A stretch of 59,824 nt of DNA from Acetivibrio sp. MSJd-27. GTDB lineage: Bacteria > Bacillota > Clostridia > UMGS1840 > HGM11507. The DNA is taken from assembly GCF_018918095.1 (NCBI RefSeq), contig NZ_JAHLPV010000014.1:1-59824 (forward strand). Direction: 5' to 3'. Below the pieces are notes generated by a model. The model was given only the letters and a program-made list of their open reading frames with translations. It was not told the origin of the DNA and made no database searches. Shown piece by piece: positions 52,959 to 59,824 of this stretch (the stretch's first letter is position 1; each line of letters begins with the position of its first letter). The position numbers were made by a program, and so were the translations under genes.

Positions 52959-54436
52959 TTCATTCCGACAGTGCCATGAATTATGGAGACACCGGCGGTT
53001 TGGAGCTGCCGCTAGATACAAACCACACAAAAATAAGTATTCTGGTGGCCTCTGATTTCTCCAACCTTTCGGATAAGCTGGTGATAAAGGAATTATCCGA
53101 GCGTACAGGTTTGGATGTCGACATTATTGAGGTGCCGCCAGCCAGCATACAGGAGAAGGCAAAGGTTATGCTGAGCAGCAATGACATGCCGGATATTGTG
53201 AACAGTTCTTTCAGCTTTGACGAGATTAATCAATTGGGAGCGCAAGGTACTTTTGTATCTATTAATAAATACATCAATGAACTGCCTAATCTGAAAAAGC
53301 ATTTTGTAGATGACGATGAAAACAATATTATTTTTAACACTTACACATCCGGCGATAACAACCTGTATGTTTTCCCCAAGTTTGAATTTCAGCGACCTGT
53401 TAACCATGGATTCTTATACCGGAAAGATATCTTCGACCGAAACGGGATTTCTGCCTGGAAGAGCACAGAGGAATTTTACCAGGCTTTGAAAAAGCTGAAA
53501 ACCGTTTATCCGTCCTCTTTCCCTTATGTATCCAAGACGGGAACACAGATTTTTTCAGATTGGTCTACTAGCTGGGGAATTCATTTTCCGGGGCTGTTTT
53601 TTGACGAGGAAGAGCAAATTTTTAAATATTCTGCGACCGATCCGAAAGCTAAGCAAATGCTGGATTTTATGCGAAAGCTTTATGTGGAAGGGTTGCTGGA
53701 CGAGGAGTTCTTAACTTGTACGCAGGGCAATTGGGAAGTGAAGATGACAGAACCGGAAAAGGCCTTTGTTACGTTTGACTGGATCAGTCAAATGGATATT
53801 TTTTACGAGCAAGTCCAGGAATCCAATCCCGAATTTGATTTGCGGTATGCTTATCCGGTAGGTCCCACTGGCAATGTTGCGACGTTGAGCAAAATTGGAG
53901 GAGGACCGGCGGTTACCAACAATAGCAAAAAGCTTTTGTCCTTAAAACTTTTAGATTATTTGCTGAGCCCTTCGGGAGCTGAATTGATGACTTTGGGGGT
54001 ACAGAATAAAACGTTTCAGGTGGAAAAGGACGGTTCTGTGAAATATCTGGGATTTTCTCAGGAAAAAACGATTTCAATTGATGATTTGGAAGAACGCTAT
54101 GGAATGTTTATCGATGGGCTTTACCGCCGCGTCGACAAGAGAAGCGTTTACTTCAATTATTCTAAGAAAGAACAGGAAGCGCAGGATATGATTATCAAGG
54201 AAAACCGGTTTGCAAAAGAACTGCCGCCGGTAAGATTTGAATCTGCCCAGAAGGCACAGGTATCCAAATGGACGAATGATTTATATGCGGCATCCATGGA
54301 GTTTGCCCAAAACTATGTCCTTGGAAATGATGCGGGGGAAACATCTTGGGATCGGTGGGCGGAAAAGGCGAATTATCTTGGTGCAGAAGAACTCGTTGCA
54401 TTATATAACCACCAATATCAAAAGTATCTAAAGTAA
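52871..54436 (+). CDS. Extracellular solute-binding lipoprotein (family 1), paralog 1
   Basis: 521 residues. A lipoprotein signal with lipobox LASC (cysteine at about residue 21, after LLLLLCFI) anchors it to the outer face of the membrane. The mature part begins with LELPLDTNHTKISILV and has the ELSERTGLDVDIIEVPP and DMPDIVNSSF blocks. These are typical of ABC solute-binding proteins for oligosaccharides in clostridia. It is clearly paralogous to the protein at 55.5 kb. The ATG at 52871 is favoured because it starts the signal peptide cleanly; one at 52859 abuts GAGG. No permease genes are near. It likely works with the MsmX-type ATPase. Confidence 0.9.
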   Translation: MGKKRGAILLLLLCFILASCGQKSSIISLIHSDSAMNYGDTGGLELPLDTNHTKISILVASDFSNLSDKLVIKELSERTGLDVDIIEVPPASIQEKAKVMLSSNDMPDIVNSSFSFDEINQLGAQGTFVSINKYINELPNLKKHFVDDDENNIIFNTYTSGDNNLYVFPKFEFQRPVNHGFLYRKDIFDRNGISAWKSTEEFYQALKKLKTVYPSSFPYVSKTGTQIFSDWSTSWGIHFPGLFFDEEEQIFKYSATDPKAKQMLDFMRKLYVEGLLDEEFLTCTQGNWEVKMTEPEKAFVTFDWISQMDIFYEQVQESNPEFDLRYAYPVGPTGNVATLSKIGGGPAVTNNSKKLLSLKLLDYLLSPSGAELMTLGVQNKTFQVEKDGSVKYLGFSQEKTISIDDLEERYGMFIDGLYRRVDKRSVYFNYSKKEQEAQDMIIKENRFAKELPPVRFESAQKAQVSKWTNDLYAASMEFAQNYVLGNDAGETSWDRWAEKANYLGAEELVALYNHQYQKYLK

Positions 54437-54447
54437 AGGAATTGTTT

Positions 54448-55146
54448 ATGTATCAACTATTTGAAAAGATTGGAATCACCTTAAGCCAGCGGCAGAGGGA
54501 ACAGTTTGAAGATTTCACAAAATTGCTCTTGGAATGGAATCAGAAAATGAATTTGACCGCTATTACCGACCCGGATGAGATTATTTTAAAGCATTATCTG
54601 GACAGTGCTCTGCTGTTTCAGACAAAGGTTATCCGGCAGGGAATGAAAACGATTGATGTGGGCTGCGGAGCAGGGTTTCCATCTGTTCCTGCAAAGATTA
54701 TCCGGCCGGATTTGCGTTTTACACTCCTGGACTCTCTGAATAAGAGGCTTCATTTTTTGAATTGTGCCATTGAAAAATTAGGGCTTAAGGAGATAGAAAC
54801 GCTTCACATGCGTGCGGAGGATGCCGGTCAGGACGAACAATACCGTCAGCAGTATGAACTTTGTGTCGCTAGAGCGGTAGCGCCGCTCAATATTTTAATG
54901 GAATATTGTACGCCTTTTTTGAAAAAAGATGCATACTTCGTTGCTCTAAAGGGACCGGATGGAATCCGTGAACTGGAAGAGTCAAAACATGCTATGCAGA
55001 TACTCTCCATGGAGGTATACGAAACGATCGAGCTGGAGCTTCCTTCGACGGATCAAAGGAGAATGTTGCTTGTTTTTCAAAAAAAGGGAGAGACTCCTTT
55101 AAGGTATCCCAGAAAAGCAGGAAAGCCCGGCAAAAAACCACTTTAA
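54448..55146 (+). CDS. rsmG: 16S rRNA (guanine527-N7)-methyltransferase
   Basis: A 232-residue SAM-dependent methyltransferase that makes m7G527 in 16S rRNA. The N-terminal helices contain LLEWNQKMNLTAITDPDEI, the SAM motif is TIDVGCGAGFPSVPAKI (about residue 70), and ARAVAPLNILMEYC follows. The ATG at 54448 follows AAAGGA by 7 nt; a TTG at 54442 is less likely. In many Firmicutes rsmG lies next to mnmG and noc near the replication origin. Here a Noc/ParB-like gene lies 3 kb downstream, with a solute-binding protein gene inserted between. Confidence 0.95.
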   Translation: MYQLFEKIGITLSQRQREQFEDFTKLLLEWNQKMNLTAITDPDEIILKHYLDSALLFQTKVIRQGMKTIDVGCGAGFPSVPAKIIRPDLRFTLLDSLNKRLHFLNCAIEKLGLKEIETLHMRAEDAGQDEQYRQQYELCVARAVAPLNILMEYCTPFLKKDAYFVALKGPDGIRELEESKHAMQILSMEVYETIELELPSTDQRRMLLVFQKKGETPLRYPRKAGKPGKKPL

Positions 55147-55375
55147 GCGCTCCTTCTTAGAAGACTGACTGTGATATTACCGTCGGTGTTTTAATAAGAT
55201 ATGCAATGAAAAGAAGATGTTGCCCGTATCTGTAAGAAAGATCATAAAACTAATAAAATTATATTTGTCAATAGATAATCTTATTTTTTAAATATCAAAA
55301 TAGATAAAAAATGAGATTAAAATTATGCAAGATGACAAAAAATGAAGATGTGATGTTCAGAAACATCAAATTAGA

Positions 55376-55405
55376 TTGACACTATCCCAACAAAAGGTGT
55401 AAAAT
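55376..55405 (+). promoter_or_regulatory. Promoter of the second solute-binding lipoprotein
   Basis: TTGACA (55376-55381), an 18-nt spacer, TAAAAT (55400-55405). The remaining gap from 55147 to 55375 is AT-rich with no visible gene or hairpin. Confidence 0.75.
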
Positions 55406-55477
55406 AACATAAAAGAATGGGGCACATCTGTGTATTTCTATGAAATATGCACGAAAATGAAAAGGAGGAAAAGTGAG

Positions 55478-57085
55478 ATGAGAGCAAAAAAACTTTTGGC
55501 CGCAGGAATATGTATTACAATGGCAGCTTCCCTGTTTGCTGGATGTAATGGCGGTGGAACACAAAATGATGTAGGGGAAATGACAAAAGAGGAAATTGAA
55601 AAATTCGAGGCGGATGCTGGCGGATTGAAACTTCCTTTGGACAAAAAAGGAACGCAGATCAATTTCATGACAGAATCCAGCAATACCGGGATGACAGACA
55701 GTACCGTTATCAAAGAACTTTCGAGAAGAACAGGTGCAAAGATTGTTATAACAGAGATCCCGCAAGCCACGATGAAAGAAAAAGCAAAGGTATTGATTGC
55801 ATCTAAGACAGATATGCCGGATGTTATTACCGGAGGTTTTACAACAGAGGAACTCAATGACCTGGGGATGCAGGGAGCTTTTGAACCCGTTTTGGAACAC
55901 TTGGATGAACTCCCGAACTTTAAAAACCTGTTTATCGATAAAGCGGAAGAGCTGGGGACAGAAAAAGTTATGAAAAGCTGGAAAGCTTCCAATGGCAATC
56001 TCTATATGTTCCCCTCCTATGGCATTAACCGTGATGTGAATCATGGAATGATGTACCGGAAAGACATTTTTGACAAACATGGAATTCAGATGTGGGATGG
56101 TCCGGAAAGCTACTATCAGGTGCTGAAAAAACTGAAAGAGCTGTATCCGTCATCCACGCCGATGGTTTCTAAAACAGGCACTAATTTCTTTACCCAACAG
56201 GCGCAAAGCTGGGGAATTTTGAACTGGCCCGGTATGTTCTATGACCATGAAGCGAAGACGTGGAAATATTCCTCTATGGATCCCAGATTCAAAGAATTAT
56301 TGGATTATATCAAAAAGCTGTATGATGAAAAATTATTGGATCCTGAATTTTTGACCTGTACACAGGCAGCATGGACAACAAAAATGACCCAGCCGAATCA
56401 GGCGTTTACAACCTTTGACTGGATTGACAGAATGGATATGTTCTACGAACAGGCCAAGGCTACGGTTCCGGATTACAATCTGAGATACGGGAATCCAGTT
56501 GGCCCGACACAGAAAGTCATTACAATTTCACCTGTATCCGGTGGTGTAGTGTTTAAAAGATCTGACAACAGTGAGTTAGCGATGAAGGTCAATGACTATC
56601 TTCTCAGTGACGGCGGAGCGGAACTGATGACTTGTGGTATCGAAGGGGTTACCTTTAACTGGAATGAAGATAAATCCCATGCGGTTTATATCGGATTTGA
56701 CACGCAGAACATTACCATCAAGGATTTGGAAGAAAAATACGGAATGTGCCTGGCAGGAACGACCAGAAGATATGACAGAAGATCGGTTTACTTTAATTAC
56801 TCCGAGAAGAACCAGGAAGCACAGGATCTGATGAACAACAAACCGAACGGAGGCTATCTGCCGGAAGATCCGCAGCCTACCCCGACTGCCGAGGAAAAAG
56901 AAATTATCACCAAAAACGATCCGAAACTCAGAAAGCTGGCTGAGGAGTTTGCTTCCAAATATATTCTGTCTGGAGAAAGCGGAGATGCTGCTTGGAATAA
57001 TTTCTTGAGCCAGATGGAAGCTAACGGCGCATCTGAAACAGTAGCAGCTCAGAATGCCGCACAGGCGCGTTATGATCAACAGTAA
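55478..57085 (+). CDS. Extracellular solute-binding lipoprotein (family 1), paralog 2
   Basis: 535 residues. The N-terminus is basic then hydrophobic, with lipobox LFAGC (cysteine about residue 22). The mature protein has the same blocks as the 52.9-kb protein, such as LPLDKKGTQINFM, ELSRRTGAKIVITEIPQA, SYYQVLKKLKELYPSS and VYFNYSEKNQEAQDL. Visual identity is roughly 40-50% over most of the length. The C-terminus is longer and ends in an Ala/Gln-rich helix. AAAGGAGG precedes the ATG at 55478. It has its own promoter, and no transporter permeases are present nearby. The substrate is probably a carbohydrate oligomer. Confidence 0.92.
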   Translation: MRAKKLLAAGICITMAASLFAGCNGGGTQNDVGEMTKEEIEKFEADAGGLKLPLDKKGTQINFMTESSNTGMTDSTVIKELSRRTGAKIVITEIPQATMKEKAKVLIASKTDMPDVITGGFTTEELNDLGMQGAFEPVLEHLDELPNFKNLFIDKAEELGTEKVMKSWKASNGNLYMFPSYGINRDVNHGMMYRKDIFDKHGIQMWDGPESYYQVLKKLKELYPSSTPMVSKTGTNFFTQQAQSWGILNWPGMFYDHEAKTWKYSSMDPRFKELLDYIKKLYDEKLLDPEFLTCTQAAWTTKMTQPNQAFTTFDWIDRMDMFYEQAKATVPDYNLRYGNPVGPTQKVITISPVSGGVVFKRSDNSELAMKVNDYLLSDGGAELMTCGIEGVTFNWNEDKSHAVYIGFDTQNITIKDLEEKYGMCLAGTTRRYDRRSVYFNYSEKNQEAQDLMNNKPNGGYLPEDPQPTPTAEEKEIITKNDPKLRKLAEEFASKYILSGESGDAAWNNFLSQMEANGASETVAAQNAAQARYDQQ

Positions 57086-57156
57086 AGAATAGCTTTATAT
57101 GTGTGCTTTGCAAGATCAATACATTTTGTTTTGTAAAAAATAGAATCACAAAAAAT

Positions 57157-57192
57157 AAACTGACACCGTATGAATTACGGTGTCAGTTTTTT
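57157..57192. terminator. Bidirectional terminator
   Basis: AAACTGACACCGTA and TACGGTGTCAGTTT form a 14-bp stem with a short loop and T runs on both strands. It serves the solute-binding protein gene (plus) and the DUF3842 gene (minus), overlapping the latter's stop. Confidence 0.9.
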
Positions 57193-57601
57193 AAAGTGAC
57201 ATACATAACGACCTTACAATATTGACAGCATTCTGTATATAATTTGATAGATTATTCTTATCAGCACCGGCAACAATAAAGTTACATTTATTAATCGGAA
57301 TTAAAATTTTCTTTGCAGAGCTTTGCGCGATTGAACGGGCAATATTGGGGGTTATTTCGCCCATCATTGCACTGGGAGCTATAATGCCTATGGCGCCTAT
57401 AATAATATCAGCTTTCTTGACATTTTCTATTATTGCGGTTTCGCCGAAATAATTTTTACAGGAACCGGCTTTTTCCATTTGATGAGCGGCATATTGATTT
57501 GTACCCAAAGCGATAATATCTATATTTTCTATTGTTTTTAACTTTTCAATCACTGATTTTCCAATTCCTCCGCCCTGACCATCCACAACCATGACGTTCA
57601 A
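57191..57601 (-). CDS. DUF3842 family protein
   Basis: A 136-residue cytoplasmic protein typical of Clostridia. The N-terminal VDGQGGGIGKSVIEKL resembles a nucleotide-binding glycine loop. The middle IIIGAIGIIAPSAMMGEITP block and the C-terminal KKILIPINKCNF strand are family hallmarks. No biochemical function is established for DUF3842 as far as I know. The ATG has a CAGGTGAT-type site upstream. It is monocistronic. Confidence 0.88.
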   Translation of the reverse strand: MNVMVVDGQGGGIGKSVIEKLKTIENIDIIALGTNQYAAHQMEKAGSCKNYFGETAIIENVKKADIIIGAIGIIAPSAMMGEITPNIARSIAQSSAKKILIPINKCNFIVAGADKNNLSNYIQNAVNIVRSLCMSL

Positions 57602-57859
57602 TAAATATCACCTGCCTCAATAACTATTATAACAAGATGAAAATACTTTTGCAAGGCAAAGACATCATAAAAACATTTCGACCTCGCAAGCGTCAATATT
57701 CACTCACAGCCTGAACATAAATTTGTACTCAGCCATCTGTAAAGGTTAGAAAGTATCAATGGGAGATTATAATGAACAGCAAAATGTTTCCCGGCTCTAG
57801 AAGGACTTGGCAAGGGACGGTAGTATTTGCAATGTAACTTTTTTCATAATTCCTTGGAA

Positions 57860-57990
57860 GAACTTTGAAACAATGCCGGACGGATTTTGCATTGTTATAT
57901 GGCGGAGGAAGAGACTCCTTTTTTAGGCGGAGCACAATCCCCCGATGAATTGTTGCATAACAGGGGAATCCCTTTATTAAAAATAAGTTC
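57860..57990. repeat. Degenerate intergenic repeat related to family R1
   Basis: On the minus strand AAGGGATTCCCCTGTTATG is followed by CTCCGCCTAAAAAAGGAGTC, the same order of elements as at 23345-23470. ACAATGC/GCATTGT (57870-57895) and GGAG/CTCC hairpins are present. It sits in the 600-bp gap between the DUF3842 and Noc-like genes, where no coding frame is credible. Confidence 0.4.
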
Positions 57991-58145
57991 AAAAAGACCA
58001 ATCACTTTATTTTTCTAAGAAGATTTCTGCAAAGTACGACAAAATTCAATCAGATTTGATAGACAAGATTGAAAGAATAATGTTGAATTGCTCGCAAACC
58101 TCGAATTTATAGCGTAACAGCGGGAAATTTGGCGAACGCTTTTTC

Positions 58146-58174
58146 TTTACAACCTGTAAGCTTCCGAGTATAAT
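58146..58174 (+). promoter_or_regulatory. Promoter of the Noc/ParB-like gene
   Basis: TTTACA (58146-58151), a 17-nt spacer, TATAAT (58169-58174). Confidence 0.82.
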
Positions 58175-58210
58175 AAGACCATAACAACTGAAAGAAACGG
58201 AGCAATCGAC

Positions 58211-59065
58211 ATGTTAAATATATTCTCAAATGAAAATGTGGACAAGCCAAAATTGACATTTGTTTCGCCAGAAAGAATTGTTCCTAATCGGAATCAGCCA
58301 AGGCAGGTATTTGACGAAGTCAAGCTCTATGAATTGGCGGAGTCGATTAAAGAACACGGTATTCTTCAGCCGTTGTCGGTTCGGAAAATTGATACGGAAC
58401 GCTATGAATTGATTGCGGGAGAAAGACGGCTTCGCGCTTCCATGCTGATCGGCCTAAAATCCGTTCCAGTCATTATAAATAAATATTCTGATAATGATTC
58501 CCTTGTACTGGCAATTATTGAAAATATACAAAGGCATGATTTGAACTACTTTGAAGAAGCGGAAAGCTACCGCAAATTGATGTGTGAATGTAAGCTCACC
58601 CAGGAAGAATTGGCAAAAAGACTTGGCAAAAATCAATCTACCATTGCCAATAAGCTTCGACTCTTAAAGCTGAATTCTGATGTGAGGCAGCTTTTGCTGG
58701 AATATAATCTGACAGAGAGGCATGCTAGAGCACTTTTGAAAATTGATGATAAAGAACTTCAAGAAAAAGCCTTACAGGAGATCTCCATGAAGAATCTCAA
58801 TGTTCAACAGACAGAATTCTTGATTATGTCCTTAAAAGGCGAAGTTCAGAAAAAAGATAAAAAGAAGATAAAGGACAAACGTTATATTCGTCTGTTTAAG
58901 GATTTAAGAATATTTTCAAGCACTATCAATCAAACAGTGGATATGATAAAAAAAGCTGGTATTCCTGTAAAGTCTGACAAAAGTGAGACAGAGTCTTACA
59001 TAGAATATGTGATAAGAATTGACAAGAATGCAATTGGACAGCCGAAAATGCAGGCAAGTGTATGA
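58211..59065 (+). CDS. noc: ParB-family nucleoid occlusion protein (Noc-like)
   Basis: A 284-residue ParB/Noc protein. The N-terminal CTP-binding domain shows IVPNRNQPRQVFDE, IKEHGILQPLSVRK and the GERRLRA box (about residue 75), followed by ENIQRHDLNYFEEAESYRKL. The central helix-turn-helix contains LTQEELAKRLGKNQSTIANKLRLL and LTERHARALL, and the last 70 residues are a dimerisation domain. Length equals Bacillus subtilis Noc (283), and the start MLNIFSNE could be a short membrane-binding helix as in Noc. No parA (soj) is adjacent, which favours Noc over a segregation ParB. The ATG has a GGAG site. Confidence 0.85.
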   Translation: MLNIFSNENVDKPKLTFVSPERIVPNRNQPRQVFDEVKLYELAESIKEHGILQPLSVRKIDTERYELIAGERRLRASMLIGLKSVPVIINKYSDNDSLVLAIIENIQRHDLNYFEEAESYRKLMCECKLTQEELAKRLGKNQSTIANKLRLLKLNSDVRQLLLEYNLTERHARALLKIDDKELQEKALQEISMKNLNVQQTEFLIMSLKGEVQKKDKKKIKDKRYIRLFKDLRIFSSTINQTVDMIKKAGIPVKSDKSETESYIEYVIRIDKNAIGQPKMQASV

Positions 59066-59250
59066 AACAAAAGGTTATTTAATTTCTAACAAGACGAATT
59101 TATCGTAAAATTTGGCTTATAAAAAGAAGTTTTAGATTTCAAATGAAAAGTAGAGACGAAAGCCTGCGAACAGGATACGCAGATATGCATAGCCCCCTCA
59201 TCTTTTATGCCGATTTATTGGCAGAAAGAATTTCATATATTTTTCACCCT

Positions 59251-59277
59251 TGCGGCAAAAGCACAGCTTTTGCCGCA
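59251..59277. repeat. Perfect 12-bp stem-loop
   Basis: TGCGGCAAAAGC-ACA-GCTTTTGCCGCA is a perfect stem with a 3-nt loop, about 190 bp after the Noc-like gene. There is no T run, so it is not a standard terminator. The rest of 59066-59370 shows nothing else. Confidence 0.7.
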
Positions 59278-59377
59278 TAAACCCTAAAATAACTTCATTA
59301 ATATAGATTAAAGTGTATTATATGTTTCTATATTTATTATAGAATGAAATATATAATAAATCCCCCATTCTCCTTTC

Positions 59378-59413
59378 GCCGTTTAAGCTTCATGCTTAAA
59401 CGGTATTTTTTTA
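59378..59413 (+). terminator. Terminator upstream of the rRNA promoters
   Basis: CCGTTTAAGC-TTCAT-GCTTAAACGG, a perfect 10-bp stem with TATTTTTTT after it. It probably insulates the rRNA promoters from upstream transcription. Confidence 0.88.
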
Positions 59414-59499
59414 TAATATAAGAAATTGTGTGCAACTGGACAAGTTCTAGGATTAAAAAGCTTTTTTATAATTTTTTGATCTTTTTTGTCGAAAAAATA

Positions 59500-59528
59500 T
59501 TGACACAAAGGAAGAAAAGTGCTATACT
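59500..59528 (+). promoter_or_regulatory. rRNA operon promoter P1
   Basis: Consensus TTGACA (59500-59505), a 17-nt spacer, TATACT (59523-59528). Confidence 0.88.
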
Positions 59529-59633
59529 ACAACAAGTGTTGCGGAGAAACGGCAAAGGGAAATAGGGATGCCGTGCAGGAAGCACACGGAAAAAGCACTT
59601 TTCAAAAGGCTTGAAAAAACTTTTAAAAAAGTA

Positions 59634-59662
59634 TTGACAACAAGAATGAAAAGTGATATACT
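59634..59662 (+). promoter_or_regulatory. rRNA operon promoter P2 and leader
   Basis: TTGACA (59634-59639), a 17-nt spacer, TATACT (59657-59662). Downstream lies a leader with a CAGTCAACTGACTG palindrome and the rrn-leader-like GGTCCTTGAAAATTGAACAACA (59709-59730). The 16S rRNA itself is not in the window, so this is inferred from leader sequence and tandem promoter structure. Confidence 0.85.
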
Positions 59663-59824
59663 TTAAAAGTCGCTGTGAGAACGGCGGCAAACAGTCAACT
59701 GACTGCCGGTCCTTGAAAATTGAACAACATGACGGTCCTAGCAATAACTTAGAGTTTAAAAACAAGTACAACTCAAGTAGAAACGAGTAAAAAGGAAACG
59801 ACAAACAAAGTTTGTTTAAAGGGG

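Noticed and set aside
59405-59440. A possible fourth copy of R2 (TTTTTTATAATATAAGAAATTGTG)
   Set aside because: It lacks the TTGCATGTTTCAAAAAA half and the second hairpin; the match is within AT-rich chance.
1-59824. A c-di-GMP riboswitch expected alongside three diguanylate cyclases
   Set aside because: The GGGCAAACC and GCAAAGCCA hallmarks were not found near any leader in the window.
1-59824. CRISPR arrays, phage or integrase genes and IS transposases
   Set aside because: No regularly spaced direct repeats, cas motifs or DDE/tyrosine recombinase signatures were seen; the repeats present are few and hairpin-shaped.

Overview
The window looks like chromosomal DNA from a moderate-GC Clostridia bacterium, most likely an Oscillospirales/Ruminococcaceae-like gut or anaerobic lineage. 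The evidence is indirect: Gram-positive ribosome binding sites throughout, a T-box and a TPP riboswitch, an acpS-alr-mazEF gene order as in Firmicutes, a DUF3842 gene, rsmG followed at some distance by a Noc/ParB-like gene, and Gram-positive style secreted and lipoprotein signal peptides. No CRISPR array, tRNA, phage or transposase gene was seen.

Layout. 1-8.1 kb: RNA methyltransferases (RsmF-like and RlmD-like), endonuclease III, a small XRE regulator and three separate membrane-bound diguanylate cyclases. 8.3-12.9 kb: an orphan MsmX/UgpC-type sugar-ABC ATPase, a DUF1015 protein, an aldo/keto reductase and an AraC regulator. 12.9-15.9 kb: a TPP-riboswitch-controlled thiamin pyrimidine operon (thiD, a HAD phosphatase, thiC). 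16.2-18.8 kb: a secreted GLUG-repeat protein. 18.86-20.6 kb: a tryptophan T-box controlling a TrpB2-type tryptophan synthase beta chain. 20.7-28.8 kb: a long minus-strand cluster running from a pseudouridine synthase and tex through acpS, nnrE/D and alr to a mazEF-like pair. 29.2-36.9 kb: a phenylacetate-CoA ligase, a tiny YtxH-like protein, a divergent type IIA topoisomerase pair, DegV and a glyoxalase. About 37.0 kb: a promoter-driven structured RNA that resembles 6S RNA.

37.7-57.2 kb is the most accessory-looking stretch. It holds a 1666-residue secreted esterase/CBM/GLUG protein, a ClC antiporter, galT-galK, two further secreted binding-module proteins, an acyl-CoA thioesterase, and two paralogous solute-binding lipoproteins that flank rsmG. 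Four large secreted proteins (16.2, 37.7, 47.5 and 49.7 kb) end in the same roughly 110-residue C-terminal domain preceded by an InlB-like beta repeat. None carries an LPXTG anchor, so this end may be an uncharacterised surface, anchoring or ligand-binding module. Together with galTK, the solute-binding lipoproteins and the MsmX-type ATPase, it suggests capture and use of complex acetylated glycans.

Two families of dispersed structured repeats occur in intergenic DNA. The window ends in the tandem promoters and leader of an rRNA operon whose 16S gene should start just beyond base 59824.
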